Shown: positions 7,735 to 16,971 of the stretch, piece by piece
How positions within the stretch are numbered: the first letter of the stretch is position 1
Layout: each line of letters begins with the position of its first letter
DNA from: Bradyrhizobium niftali
GTDB taxonomy: Bacteria; Pseudomonadota; Alphaproteobacteria; Rhizobiales; Xanthobacteraceae
Direction of reading: 5' to 3'
Assembly: GCF_004571025.1 (NCBI RefSeq)
Contig: NZ_SPQT01000006.1
Coordinates: 62,001-126,000 of the forward strand
Length of the DNA: 64,000 nucleotides
Notes under the pieces: model-generated
What the model was told of the DNA's origin: nothing
Seen by the model: only the letters and a program-made list of their open reading frames with translations
Databases searched by the model: none
Program-made: the position numbers and the translations under genes

Positions 7735-9714
7735 ATGTGGGCCTTCTTCGAACGTCTCCTCGACTCCTCGATGTTCTCGCCACACGGGATCTGCCTGCTC
7801 TGGGAGCCCGAACTGATCTGGCTGCACGTCGTCTCGGACGCCTGCATCGCCGCAGCCTATTTCTCGATCCCGTTTGCGCTCGCGATCCTCGTCACCAAGC
7901 GGCGCGACCTCAAATTCGGGTGGGTCTACTGGGCGTTCGCGGTCTTCATCATGGCGTGCGGCCTGACGCATCTGCTGTCGATCTACACGCTCTGGGTCCC
8001 GGTCTACGGCATCGAGGGCATGGTCAAGGCGGCGACGGCCATTGCGTCGGTCGTCACGGCCGGTGCGCTCTGGCCGCTGCTGCCGAAGATCCTGACGATC
8101 CCCTCGGCGTTCGAGTTCCGGCAGGTCCAGGCCGCGCTCGAGGAGGAGGAGACCAAGAGCCGGGATGCAGCCCAGCTGCTCGGACAGGTCCGTGAAGCCC
8201 AGCGCGCGCTGCGCGAGAGCATGACGCGCCTCACCGCCGTGGTCGAGACCGCGGTCGACGGCGTCATCCTGTTCGACGCGCAAGCCCACATTCTGCTGTT
8301 CAATCCCGCCTGCGAACGGTTGTTCGGCTATCGCGCCGACGAGGTCATGAACCGCGACATCGGCATGCTGATGTCCAGCGAGGCGAGGCCCTCATCCACG
8401 GGGCATGCGCGGCGCTTCGCAACCGGGGAAGCCGGCGGCCTGCGCAAGGACGGATCGACCTTTCCGATGAATCTGTCGGTGGGCCAGGCGTGGCAGGACG
8501 GCGAGCTGATCTACGTCGGAATCGTCCACGACCTGACCACGCGCAAGCTGACCGAGCAGCAGCTTCAGCAGGCTCAGAAGATGGAAACGGTCGGCCAGCT
8601 CTCCGGCGGCATCGCCCACGACTTCAACAATCTGCTCACCGTCATCATCGGCAACGCGGAATTTCTCAGCGACCAGCTCAAGGCCCGTCCCGACCTCAGG
8701 CGTTTTGCCGACGATATCTGCCTGTCGGGCGAGCGGGGCGCGGAGCTGACGCAGCGGCTGCTCGCGTTCAGCCGCCGCCAATTGCTGCAACCGCGCGCGA
8801 TCGAGTGCCGCGACCTCCTCGAGTCCATGCACAAGCTGCTCAAGCGGACCTTGCGCGAAAACATCGAGATCAGGACGGCGTTCGGTCCCGGCTCCATCAT
8901 GGCCTTCGCCGACCGCGCCCAGCTCGAATCCGCAGTCCTCAATCTCGCGCTCAACGCGCAGGACGCCATGCCGGCGGGCGGGCATCTCACCCTGAGCACC
9001 GAGCTGGCCGCGATCGACGACGACTATCGCGCGCTTCACCCGGAAGTGGCCTCCGGCAGCTACGCCCTGATCTCCGTCACCGATGACGGCGAAGGCATGA
9101 CGCCTGACGTCATCGAGCATGCTTTCGAGCCGTTCTTCACCACCAAGGAAGTCGGCAAGGGCTCGGGCCTCGGCCTCAGCATGGTCTATGGCTTCGCCAA
9201 GCAATCCGACGGCCATGTCGCGATCTATAGCGAACAGGGCCTGGGAACGACGGTCCGGCTCTACCTGCCGCGCGCCGGCGCCGGACAATCGGTGGCCGAC
9301 GTGCAGGAGAGCGAGGAGGCGGCGCCGCGAGGCTACGAGACGATCCTGATCGCGGAGGACGATCCGTTCGTGCGCTCCTCGGCCATCCGCAGGGTGGAAT
9401 CGCTTGGATATCGCGTGATTGCCGCCGTCAACGGCAAGGAGGCCCTGCAGCGACTGCGCACCGATCCCAGCATCGACATGCTGTTCACCGATATCGTGAT
9501 GCCCGGAGGCATGAGCGGCTGGGAGCTCGCCGATCAGGCCCGGCTCATTCGCCCCGCTCTCCCGGTCCTGTTCACCTCGGGCTACGCGCTGGAGACCCTG
9601 GTCGAGCAGGGCCGAGCGCGCACGCAATCGATCCTTCTGACCAAGCCCTATCGCAAGATCGAGCTTGCGCAGCGGCTCCGGGATGCATTCGCCGCGGCGG
9701 CCCTGATCTCATAG
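7735..9714 (+). CDS. Hybrid histidine kinase with ethylene-receptor-like membrane domain, PAS and receiver domains
   Basis: A 659-residue protein. Residues about 25-120 hold three membrane helices that resemble the ethylene-binding domain of plant ETR1. Conserved Asp35, Tyr42, Ile45, Pro46, Cys75 and His79 each sit exactly ten positions after ETR1 residues D25, Y32, I35, P36, C65 and H69; in ETR1, C65 and H69 help bind copper(I). A coiled linker leads to a PAS domain (about 160-270), a HisKA domain with phospho-acceptor H295 (GGIAHDFNN), an HATPase domain (NLALNAQDA, DDGEGM, GSGLGLS) and a C-terminal receiver with phospho-acceptor near D586 (FTDIVMPGG). No partner regulator is adjacent, so output is probably by phosphorelay. 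Ethylene binding is inferred, not shown. Confidence 0.9.
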   Translation: MWAFFERLLDSSMFSPHGICLLWEPELIWLHVVSDACIAAAYFSIPFALAILVTKRRDLKFGWVYWAFAVFIMACGLTHLLSIYTLWVPVYGIEGMVKAATAIASVVTAGALWPLLPKILTIPSAFEFRQVQAALEEEETKSRDAAQLLGQVREAQRALRESMTRLTAVVETAVDGVILFDAQAHILLFNPACERLFGYRADEVMNRDIGMLMSSEARPSSTGHARRFATGEAGGLRKDGSTFPMNLSVGQAWQDGELIYVGIVHDLTTRKLTEQQLQQAQKMETVGQLSGGIAHDFNNLLTVIIGNAEFLSDQLKARPDLRRFADDICLSGERGAELTQRLLAFSRRQLLQPRAIECRDLLESMHKLLKRTLRENIEIRTAFGPGSIMAFADRAQLESAVLNLALNAQDAMPAGGHLTLSTELAAIDDDYRALHPEVASGSYALISVTDDGEGMTPDVIEHAFEPFFTTKEVGKGSGLGLSMVYGFAKQSDGHVAIYSEQGLGTTVRLYLPRAGAGQSVADVQESEEAAPRGYETILIAEDDPFVRSSAIRRVESLGYRVIAAVNGKEALQRLRTDPSIDMLFTDIVMPGGMSGWELADQARLIRPALPVLFTSGYALETLVEQGRARTQSILLTKPYRKIELAQRLRDAFAAAALIS

Positions 9715-9828
9715 GGCAGGACCGGCACCCGCGCGAGGCGATCTCTCCCGGGCGCCCAGCAAGTTCGCTTGCCAAGCCCGGCCGGTTTTGGCCTATTAGC
9801 CGCCAGATATGCCTTCGGAGTGACTGCA

Positions 9829-10074
9829 ATGGTTCCTTTTTTCGTCCAGATCAAATGCAAGCTCGGCCAGTCCTACACGGTCGCCAATGCGCTTGCCGAA
9901 GCCGAGATCGCCTCCGAGATCTACTCCACCGCCGGCCAATACGATCTGCTGGTGAAGTTCTACCTCGACAAGGACACCGACATCGGCCACTTCGTCAACG
10001 AAAAGGTGCAGGTGCTGCCCGGCATCCAGGACACGCTCACCATCATCACCTTCAAGGCGTTCGGCACGGGCTAG
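9829..10074 (+). CDS. Stand-alone Lrp/AsnC ligand-binding (RAM) domain protein
   Basis: An 81-residue protein beginning MVPFFVQIKCKLGQ. It matches only the C-terminal amino-acid-binding alpha/beta sandwich of Lrp/AsnC regulators and lacks the DNA-binding half. Such short proteins form multimers and bind small effectors. The role here is unknown. It follows the hybrid kinase by 114 bases on the same strand; linkage between the two is possible but not shown. Confidence 0.8.
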   Translation: MVPFFVQIKCKLGQSYTVANALAEAEIASEIYSTAGQYDLLVKFYLDKDTDIGHFVNEKVQVLPGIQDTLTIITFKAFGTG

Positions 10075-10143
10075 CTGCCCGGAATTGATGCGAGCGAAGG
10101 ATGTTGGCGCGATCCCTGCGTGCCAATCGGCAAAGGCCCGGCC

Positions 10144-11070
10144 TTATGCGCCGCCCTCCTTGCGCTTCGGGCGCGGCGGACCGTCCACCGGCGGCAACGA
10201 CTTGACGTAATCCGCCATCGCCGCGATGTCCTCGTCCGACAATTGCGAGGTGTTCTTGATCACACGCGTCATCGCGCCGCCGACGCTGTCGCCCTCGGGC
10301 AATTCGCCCGTCTTCAGGAGGTTGGCGATATCCTTCGCGCTCCATTCGCCGATGCCCTTTTGCGTGATGTTCGGAACCCACCCCTCGCCTTCCGGATTGG
10401 GCCCGCCGGCAAAGCGCTGTGCGGTGATGATGCCGCCGAGCAGATTGCGCGGGCTATGACACTCCGCGCAATGGCCGAAGCCGTTGACGAGATAGGCGCC
10501 GCGATTCCATTGCGGTGACTTCGCGCCGTCGGCGACGAACGGCTTGCCGTCCATGAACAGCGATTTCCAGATGCCGACATTGCGGCGGATGTTGAAGGGG
10601 AACGGCAGGTCGTGGTCGCGCACCTTGCCGGACACCGGCGGCAGCGTCTTCAGGTAGGCGAAGAGATCGCGAACGTCCTCGACCTTCGCCAGACGGTAGG
10701 ACGTGTAGGGAAATGCCGGGAAGTAGTGCTTGCCCTCGGGCGACACGCCGCGCATCACGGCGCTGACGAAATCGGCCTCGCTCCAGCGCCCGATGCCATC
10801 AGCGGGATCGGGGGAAATGTTGGGCGCATAGAACGTGCCGAATGGCGAGCCGAGCGCCAGGCCCCCGCCCAGCCGCAATCGGTCTGGCTGGTTGGGCACG
10901 GCATGGCAGGATGAGCAGCCGCCGACGTTGAAGATCTCCTGCCCGTTGGCAAGATCCGGCGCGCGGGATGGCAACGGAACGGCCGATGCAGCCGGCGCGG
11001 TCAGCCACCAATAGACGCCGAAGCCTGCAACGGCGGCCATCAGCATGACAAGAATTGTTCGTCGCAGCAT
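10144..11070 (-). CDS. Membrane-anchored dihaem cytochrome c
   Basis: A 308-residue c-type cytochrome with an N-terminal membrane anchor (about residues 5-24). It has two haem-binding CXXCH motifs: C52-S-S-C55-H56 and C201-A-E-C204-H205. The domain order resembles the cytochrome subunits of periplasmic dehydrogenases such as alcohol or gluconate dehydrogenase, which often have three haems; this one has two. It would carry electrons in the periplasm. No dehydrogenase gene is adjacent, so its partner is unknown. It is transcribed alone. Confidence 0.85.
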   Translation of the reverse strand: MLRRTILVMLMAAVAGFGVYWWLTAPAASAVPLPSRAPDLANGQEIFNVGGCSSCHAVPNQPDRLRLGGGLALGSPFGTFYAPNISPDPADGIGRWSEADFVSAVMRGVSPEGKHYFPAFPYTSYRLAKVEDVRDLFAYLKTLPPVSGKVRDHDLPFPFNIRRNVGIWKSLFMDGKPFVADGAKSPQWNRGAYLVNGFGHCAECHSPRNLLGGIITAQRFAGGPNPEGEGWVPNITQKGIGEWSAKDIANLLKTGELPEGDSVGGAMTRVIKNTSQLSDEDIAAMADYVKSLPPVDGPPRPKRKEGGA

Positions 11071-11224
11071 CGAGGTATTCCATGGTGACCGGGCGAACTT
11101 ACGGATTCGGCGGCGGCCGCTCCAGCCACGAATAATTTAGATGGTTTGATCTCGTTCCGGGAATAAACTCGGACGCGCACTGTTTGCAGGTTAATAGCAA
11201 TCAGGCGTCAACAGGGAGAGACCC

Positions 11225-11644
11225 ATGAACAAAGCACTTTTTGCCACGCTGGCACTCGGAGCTGCCGTCGCGTTCGCCGCCCCGGCCAGCGCGGAGAAAC
11301 TGAAGGCGACGCTGGATGGCAAGTCCGAAGTGCCCGCCACCACCAGCAGCGCCACTGGAACGGCCGACCTGGACTATGACGCCGCGAGCAAGAAGCTCTC
11401 CTGGAAGGTGACCTATTCGGGCCTCTCCGGCCCCGCCACCGCCGCTCATTTCCACGGGCCCGCCGAGGCCGGCAAGAACGCCGGCGTCGCGGTCGCGATC
11501 CCGAATGCGGCGTCGAGCCCGGTCGAGGGCTCCGCAACCCTGACCGATGCGCAGGCCGCCGACCTGCTGGCCGGCAAGCTCTACGTCAACATTCATACCG
11601 CGGCCAATCCGGGCGGCGAGATCCGCGGTCAGGTGACGAAGTAA
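11225..11644 (+). CDS. Secreted CHRD-domain protein
   Basis: A 139-residue protein with a clear signal peptide (residues 1-23, cleaved after PASA). The mature part is one CHRD domain, first described in chordin, with the typical AHFHGPAEAG and VNIHTAANPGGEIRGQV motifs. In bacteria these small beta-rich domains are periplasmic or surface proteins of unclear function. A GGGAGAG ribosome site lies just upstream, and a strong terminator follows, so it is a one-gene unit. Confidence 0.88.
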   Translation: MNKALFATLALGAAVAFAAPASAEKLKATLDGKSEVPATTSSATGTADLDYDAASKKLSWKVTYSGLSGPATAAHFHGPAEAGKNAGVAVAIPNAASSPVEGSATLTDAQAADLLAGKLYVNIHTAANPGGEIRGQVTK

Positions 11645-11668
11645 GCTTCAACGGCGGCTTCGTCGGCG

Positions 11669-11700
11669 AAGGCCGGGTGCTGGGGGGCGCCCGGCCTTTT
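11669..11700 (+). terminator. Terminator of the CHRD gene
   Basis: A 12-pair stem, with one T-G pair, joins AAGGCCGGGTGC (11669-11680) to GCGCCCGGCCTT (11687-11698) around a TGGGGG loop. It ends in TTTT, 24 bases after the CHRD stop codon. Confidence 0.85.
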
Positions 11701-11738
11701 CGATTCGAGAGAAGCATTTGAAATCAACAGCCGGGAGC

Positions 11739-13022
11739 CTAAGCCGCACTCAGCGCCTGCGCGAGATCCGCGATCAAATCCGACGGATTCTCGATGCCGA
11801 TCGACAGCCGGATCGTGGAATCGAGAACGCCGATTTTCTGGCGGATGTCGGCAGGAACGCCGGAATGGGTCATCGTCGCAGGCAGGCTGGCAAGCGACTC
11901 GGTGCCGCCGAGGCTCACCGCGAGCTTGAGGATTTGCAGCGCGTTGAGGAATTTGACCGCGGCTTCCTTGCCGCCGACGATGTCGAACGAGAACGTGGAG
12001 CCCGCCCCCAGACACTGCCTTGCGAACACGCGTCCGGCCGGCGAGGCCCCTTCATGGTGACCGAGATAGTGGACCTTCGCCACCTTGTCGTGATCGCGCA
12101 GGTAGTCCGCCACGAGCCGCGCATTCGCATCGGCTTTTTCCATTCGCAGGCTCAGCGTCTCGAGCGAGCGGTTGATCATCCAGCAGGAATGCGGATCGAG
12201 CTGGGTACCGATGGCGCCGCGCAGCGCCTTGATGCCCTTCATGATCGCCTTCGAGCCGAGCGCGGCGCCCGCAATCAGGTCGGAATGACCGCCGACATAC
12301 TTCGTCAGCGAGTACAGCGAGAGGTCGGCGCCGTGCTCGATCGGCCGCTGAAACACCGGCCCGAGCAGCGTGTTGTCGCAGGCGATGATCGGCGTGTGCC
12401 CCTGGGCCTTTCCGATCGCGTCGGCGATGCGGCGAATCATCGCGACGTCGACCAGGCCGTTGGTCGGGTTGGCCGGGGTCTCGATCAGGATCATCGAAAC
12501 CCGGCCCTTGCGCATCGCCTCCTCCGAGGCCTGCTGGACCGCCGTCTCGTCGATCCCGTCGGCAAAGCCGACGGCGCCGATCGACAGACGCGCAAGCGTG
12601 TTCGTGAGCAGGGTTTCCGTCCCGCCATAGAGCGGCTGCGAATGCAGGATGACGTCGCCGGGGCGGACGAAGGCGAGGATCGTGGTTGCGATGGCCGCCA
12701 TGCCGGAGGAGAACAGCGCGCAGCTCTCGGTGCGCTCATAGACCGCGAGCCTGTCCTCGACGATTTCGCTGTTGGGGTGGTTGAAGCGCGAATAGACCAG
12801 GCCCGCGCCCATGCCTTCCGGCGGCTCGCGCCGGCCGGCGACGAAATCGAAGAAGTCCTGCCCGTCCTCGGCCGTCCTGAACACGAATGTCGAGGTCAGG
12901 AACACCGGCGGCTTGATGGCGCCTTCCGACAGTTGCGGATCATAGCCATAGGTCAGCATCAGCGTTTCGGGATGCAGCATATGGTTGCCGATGTGGGTCT
13001 TCGACGGGAACGGTTTTACCAT
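11739..13022 (-). CDS. Cystathionine gamma-synthase/methionine gamma-lyase family PLP enzyme
   Basis: A 427-residue Cys/Met-metabolism PLP enzyme. The Schiff-base lysine is K241 in [11 protein letters not shown]. Other family marks are [13 protein letters not shown] (about 77-89), SSGMAAI (105-111), YGGTE and ETPANPT. Members carry out gamma-elimination or gamma-replacement on sulfur amino acids such as cystathionine, O-acyl-homoserine or methionine. The length is somewhat above the usual 390 residues because of an N-terminal extension and an insertion around REPPEG. The exact reaction cannot be read from sequence. It is a single gene, convergent with the CHRD gene. Confidence 0.82.
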   Translation of the reverse strand: MVKPFPSKTHIGNHMLHPETLMLTYGYDPQLSEGAIKPPVFLTSTFVFRTAEDGQDFFDFVAGRREPPEGMGAGLVYSRFNHPNSEIVEDRLAVYERTESCALFSSGMAAIATTILAFVRPGDVILHSQPLYGGTETLLTNTLARLSIGAVGFADGIDETAVQQASEEAMRKGRVSMILIETPANPTNGLVDVAMIRRIADAIGKAQGHTPIIACDNTLLGPVFQRPIEHGADLSLYSLTKYVGGHSDLIAGAALGSKAIMKGIKALRGAIGTQLDPHSCWMINRSLETLSLRMEKADANARLVADYLRDHDKVAKVHYLGHHEGASPAGRVFARQCLGAGSTFSFDIVGGKEAAVKFLNALQILKLAVSLGGTESLASLPATMTHSGVPADIRQKIGVLDSTIRLSIGIENPSDLIADLAQALSAA

Positions 13023-13205
13023 GGCCTGTCTCGCTGTTCTGGTTGGATCCTCGTCGCGCGTTGGAACTCCCTGGTGAGGCGTAGGGGGAGCAATGCGTCG
13101 TCATCCAATGGCACGCATCAACGTCGCGTCGGCTGGGTTTGAAGATAACCGCTCCGACAACGATCCGTCAGGCCTTGCGAATAGAATTTGCTGCGTCTCT
13201 CACGG

Positions 13206-13309
13206 CTGTCATTCCCCGCGAAAGCGGGGAATCCAGTATTCCAGAGACGTCAAACGGTCCTGCCCCGCCACGGCGTACCGGATCGCCCGCTTTCACGGGT
13301 GATGACACG
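13206..13309. repeat. Palindromic intergenic repeat of a related type (copy B)
   Basis: Most of the 321-base gap 13023-13343 has no gene. Within it lies TGTCATTCCCCGCGAAAGCGGGG, a short hairpin (CCCCGC-GAAA-GCGGGG), then a matching outer end near CGCCCGCTTTCACGGGTGATGAC. The ends are inverted relatives. It differs from the CCGGAATGACG family but has the same design, and lies 34 bases behind the cytochrome c stop codon. The rest of the gap looks featureless apart from promoter space for the gene to its left. Confidence 0.55.
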
Positions 13310-13343
13310 AAATAGCAGGAGTTGAGCGTGAAAGATCGGGCCG

Positions 13344-13793
13344 TTACTTCAACTTCAGGCGATACGTCTCGTGGCAGTCGGAGCAACGATCGTTGATCGC
13401 GGTATAGGCGGCCTTGAGGCTCGCGACGTCGGTGATCTTGCCCTTGACCTCCGCGATCGCCTTCTGCACCGGCGGGATCTTGGAGTTGAAATCGGCCTTG
13501 TTCTTCCAAACCTTCGGCGACGCTCCATAGGTCGCGTTCACCACGTCCTGCTTTGGATTGACTTCGAAGGTCTTGGCGATTTTGGCGACGTCGGTCTCAA
13601 GATTGGCGATCGCCTCGTCGACGGCCTTCTGGTCGTAGGGGATGTCACCCTTGGTCATCTTCAGGATGACCGTATAGAGGCTCTTGGCCTGCGAGCGCAT
13701 CAGATTGTCCTGTTGAACCGCGACCTCCTGCTGCGCCATCACGGCGCCCGCGCCCAATAGCAGGGTCGTCGCGACAATCATCGTCCGTTTCAT
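13344..13793 (-). CDS. Class II cytochrome c (c'/c556 type)
   Basis: A 149-residue periplasmic cytochrome. Residues 1-20 are a signal peptide (MKRTMIVATTLLLGAGAVMA). The single haem motif CSDCH is near the C-terminus at residues 137-141, which is the class II (four-helix bundle) arrangement. Proteins of this group bind nitric oxide or move electrons in the periplasm. A stretch such as LMRSQAKSLYTVI near the N-terminus matches the first helix of the c556 group. It is a single gene. Confidence 0.87.
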   Translation of the reverse strand: MKRTMIVATTLLLGAGAVMAQQEVAVQQDNLMRSQAKSLYTVILKMTKGDIPYDQKAVDEAIANLETDVAKIAKTFEVNPKQDVVNATYGASPKVWKNKADFNSKIPPVQKAIAEVKGKITDVASLKAAYTAINDRCSDCHETYRLKLK

Positions 13794-13917
13794 TGTTGGT
13801 TTCTCCGACTCGCAGATCCCTTGGGATTGGACCCTCCACCCGCTTCACGGGAGTCGCGGTCCATCCATGGATAGAACCCCGCGCGGGGCATTTATTCCCG
13901 CGCGTGAGGATTGTGGC

Positions 13918-16227
13918 TTACAGGCTGTGACGGCGACGGTGCTCGCTGATCGCGATCCACACCCGCTCCGGGGTTGCCGGCATGTCGATGTGGTCGATCT
14001 TGTACTCGCGCCAGAGCCCGTCGACGATGGCGTTGACGACGGCCGGACAGGAACCGATCGCGCCGGCCTCGCCCGCCCCCTTCACGCCCATTGGATTGGT
14101 CTTGCAGGGGACGTTGGCGGTCTCGAACACGAAGTCCGGACCGTCCGCCGCCCGCGGCAGCGCGTAGTCCATGAAGGTCGCGGTGATCAGCTGGCCGTCG
14201 CCCGCGCCATAGACCACCTGCTCCATCAAGGCCTGGCCGATGCCCTGCATGGCGCCGCCATGCACCTGCCCCGCCAGCAGCAGCGGGTTGAGCGTCTTGC
14301 CGAAATCGTCGACGATCACGTAGTTGACGATCTTGATGATGCCGGTCGCCGGATCGATCTCGACTTCCGCCACATGGGTGCCGTTGGGATAGGTGCCGTC
14401 GGCGCTGGCGAAGGTCGCGCTGCCGTTCAGCTTCGACGGATCGGCGCCGGGGCGCTTGGCGAGGTCGGCGAAGGAGATCGAGCGGTCGGTGCCGGCGATC
14501 CGGATCACGCCGTCGGTGATCTCGAGGTCGCCCGCGCTCGCTTCCAGCGCCTGCGCTGCGAACTCCTTCAGCTTCTTGCCCAGATCGCCCGCAGCGCGCT
14601 CCACGCAGACGCCGCCCGTGGGTATCGAGGCCGAACCGCCGGTGCCGAGACCCGTGGCGATCTCGTCGGTATCGCCTTGATGGACGTGGACGCGCTCCGG
14701 CGCCACGCCGAACTGCTCGGCGACGATCTGCGCATAGGCGGTCTGGTGCCCCTGCCCGCTCGACTGCGTGCCGATCAGGACGGTGACGTCGCCATTGGGA
14801 TCGAGGCGGACGTTGGCCGTCTCCTCACCCATCACGCCGCAAATCTCGACATAGCTCGCAAGGCCAATGCCGCGGATCAGGCCGCTCTTCTTGGCCGCCT
14901 TGGCGCGCTTGGGAAATTCCTTCCACTCGGCGATCTCCAGCGCGCGCTTCAGATGCGCGGCGAAGTCGCCGGAATCATAGACCTTGCCCGTCGCGGTCTT
15001 GTACGGCAGCGCCTTCGGCTGAATGAAATTCTTGCGGCGGATCGCGTCCGGCGTCATTTCGAGCTTTCGCGCGCAGGCGTCAACCAGGCGCTCGATGACA
15101 TAGGCCGCCTCGGGCCGGCCCGCACCACGATAGGCATCGACCGGCACGCTGTGGGTGAAGATGGTACGCACCCGGCAGTGGAAGGCCTGGATGTCGTAGA
15201 GGCCCGGCAGCATGCCGGCGCCGCCATGCGGGATGTAGGGCCCGAAGGTCGACAGATAGGCGCCCATGTCGCCCATCAGGTCGCAATCCATCGCGAGGAA
15301 CTTGCCGTCTTCAGTCAGCGCCATCTTCGCGGTGGTGACGTTGTCGCGGCCCTGCGCGTCGCCCATGAAATGCTCGGAGCGGTCGGCCGCCCATTTCACC
15401 GCCTTCTTCAGCTGCCGCGCCGCAACCGCCATCAGGGCGTATTCGCGGTACGGAAACAGTTTCGTGCCGAAGCCGCCACCGACGTCGGGGCAAATCACCC
15501 GCATCTTCTCGGTCGGGATGTTCAGCACGTTCTGGCAGAGGATGTCGCGCAGGCGATGGCTGCCCTGGCTGCCGACCGTCAGCGTCAGATGGTCGCGCTT
15601 GGCGTCGTATTCGCAGACCGCCGCGCGCGTCTCCATGAAGCTTGCGACCACGCGCGGATTGACGATGGCGATTTCGGCGACCGCATGCGCCTTGGCAAAG
15701 GCGGCTTCGGTCGCGGCCTTGTCGCCGATCGAGACGTCGAACAGCACGTTGCCGGGCTTGTCCGGCCAGACCTGCGGCGCGCCCTTCTTCACGGCATTGA
15801 CGACGCCGGTCACGGATGGCAGCGGGCTCCATTTGACCTCGATCGCCTCGATCGCGTCGCGGGCCTGGTCGATGGTCTCGGCGACCACGAAGGCGATGGA
15901 ATCGCCGACATGGCGCACTTCGTCCTTCGCGAGGATCGGGTAAGGCGGGCCGGTGAAGGGATCGGTCTCGAGATTGAACAGGCACGGCAGATTGCCGAGA
16001 TCCTTGACGTCGTCGGCGGTCAGGATCAGCGCGACGCCGGGCAAGCCGCGGGCACGGCTCGCATCGATGGTGTATTTGGCATGCGCATGCGGCGAGCGCA
16101 GCATCAAGCAGCGGAGCGCAGCCTGCGGCGCGTAATCGTCGGTATAGCGGCCCTTGCCGCGGATGAGCGCGTCATCCTCCTTGCGCAGCACGCTTTGGCC
16201 GACGCCGAACTTGATGGGAGCTGCCAT
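13918..16227 (-). CDS. Molybdenum hydroxylase large subunit (CoxL-like, form II)
   Basis: A 769-residue molybdopterin-binding subunit of the xanthine dehydrogenase/CO dehydrogenase family. The start MAAPIKFGVG is chosen because it aligns with family N-termini; upstream in-frame sequence is unlike them. Residues 365-371 read AYRGAGR, the motif of form II (CO-dehydrogenase-like) proteins; true form I CoxL has AYRCSFR. The active-site glutamate lies in the C-terminal GAGEAG motif. Medium (FAD) and small (2Fe-2S) subunit genes, normally adjacent, are absent on both sides. The substrate is unknown and might be an aldehyde or N-heterocycle rather than CO. Confidence 0.88.
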   Translation of the reverse strand: MAAPIKFGVGQSVLRKEDDALIRGKGRYTDDYAPQAALRCLMLRSPHAHAKYTIDASRARGLPGVALILTADDVKDLGNLPCLFNLETDPFTGPPYPILAKDEVRHVGDSIAFVVAETIDQARDAIEAIEVKWSPLPSVTGVVNAVKKGAPQVWPDKPGNVLFDVSIGDKAATEAAFAKAHAVAEIAIVNPRVVASFMETRAAVCEYDAKRDHLTLTVGSQGSHRLRDILCQNVLNIPTEKMRVICPDVGGGFGTKLFPYREYALMAVAARQLKKAVKWAADRSEHFMGDAQGRDNVTTAKMALTEDGKFLAMDCDLMGDMGAYLSTFGPYIPHGGAGMLPGLYDIQAFHCRVRTIFTHSVPVDAYRGAGRPEAAYVIERLVDACARKLEMTPDAIRRKNFIQPKALPYKTATGKVYDSGDFAAHLKRALEIAEWKEFPKRAKAAKKSGLIRGIGLASYVEICGVMGEETANVRLDPNGDVTVLIGTQSSGQGHQTAYAQIVAEQFGVAPERVHVHQGDTDEIATGLGTGGSASIPTGGVCVERAAGDLGKKLKEFAAQALEASAGDLEITDGVIRIAGTDRSISFADLAKRPGADPSKLNGSATFASADGTYPNGTHVAEVEIDPATGIIKIVNYVIVDDFGKTLNPLLLAGQVHGGAMQGIGQALMEQVVYGAGDGQLITATFMDYALPRAADGPDFVFETANVPCKTNPMGVKGAGEAGAIGSCPAVVNAIVDGLWREYKIDHIDMPATPERVWIAISEHRRRHSL

Positions 16228-16388
16228 TTTTTCTCGTCCCGTCCTATGGTTGTTTTGCCGGCATATTGCCGTGGAAAAAGTGGCAAGGCAAACGGCTTTA
16301 GCTGGCCGTTCTCTATAGAGGCCGATGATTCGAAGCCACCCTCGACGGTTCTGGCGCAACCAGGCAGCCTGACCGTGCCAGACCGGCG

Positions 16389-16913
16389 TTAATGGCTGAA
16401 TTTCCTGACCATAAGGTACTTGTCATAGGTAGTGTCACCTATGCGAATGGCACGGGGGTCCGTGCCGTAGATTTCGAACCCGTTGCGCTTGTAGGTCTTG
16501 ATTGCCGCAGTTGCCGTCAACAGGACGGCAAGATGCACCTGTTCGACGCATGCCTCGGCATGGGCAAGAAGCTCTTTGATAAGCCGATCTCCGACACCTT
16601 TACCCCGACCATTTTCCTTCACATAAACCGTGAAGATGTGGCCTCTGTGTCGCGATCTTCTATCCGGCAAGACATAGAAGCCCCCGACACCGATCAAGCT
16701 GCCACATTCAAAAGCGCCAAGGATCGCTCCGCTCAGCCAATGGCGATACGCCGCCACCATCGTGTCGCCGCCCTCGTCTTCTTCGGGGGAACCAAAGGAT
16801 TCAGGGTGCGTCTGAAGCGCCTCCGCGCGAATTTCGCGAAGAAGATCCAGATCGTCGACAGTCAGTCTCCGGATTTCCACATCCGCCCGAGCATCGGCAG
16901 CAGGTGACGTCAT
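16389..16913 (-). CDS. GNAT family N-acetyltransferase
   Basis: A 174-residue GNAT protein. The acetyl-CoA pyrophosphate-binding motif A is present as VYVKENGRGKGVGDRLIKEL (about residues 96-115), with motif B-like sequence AIKTYKRNGFEIYG following. The start at MTSPAADARAD follows a plausible ribosome site (AAGGGG) and avoids a non-conserved N-terminal extension. The substrate cannot be assigned; such enzymes acetylate amines of small molecules or protein N-termini. Confidence 0.85.
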   Translation of the reverse strand: MTSPAADARADVEIRRLTVDDLDLLREIRAEALQTHPESFGSPEEDEGGDTMVAAYRHWLSGAILGAFECGSLIGVGGFYVLPDRRSRHRGHIFTVYVKENGRGKGVGDRLIKELLAHAEACVEQVHLAVLLTATAAIKTYKRNGFEIYGTDPRAIRIGDTTYDKYLMVRKFSH

Positions 16914-16971
16914 GATCGCCCCTTTTTCCTTTCTAACGGCGAAGGATGGTATCCGCATGGATTGTGACCTC

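Noticed and set aside
13867..16392. An 841-codon open frame on the plus strand opposite the CoxL-like gene
   Set aside because: It is the shadow of the real gene in high-GC DNA. It has no family features, and the minus-strand product has clear catalytic motifs.
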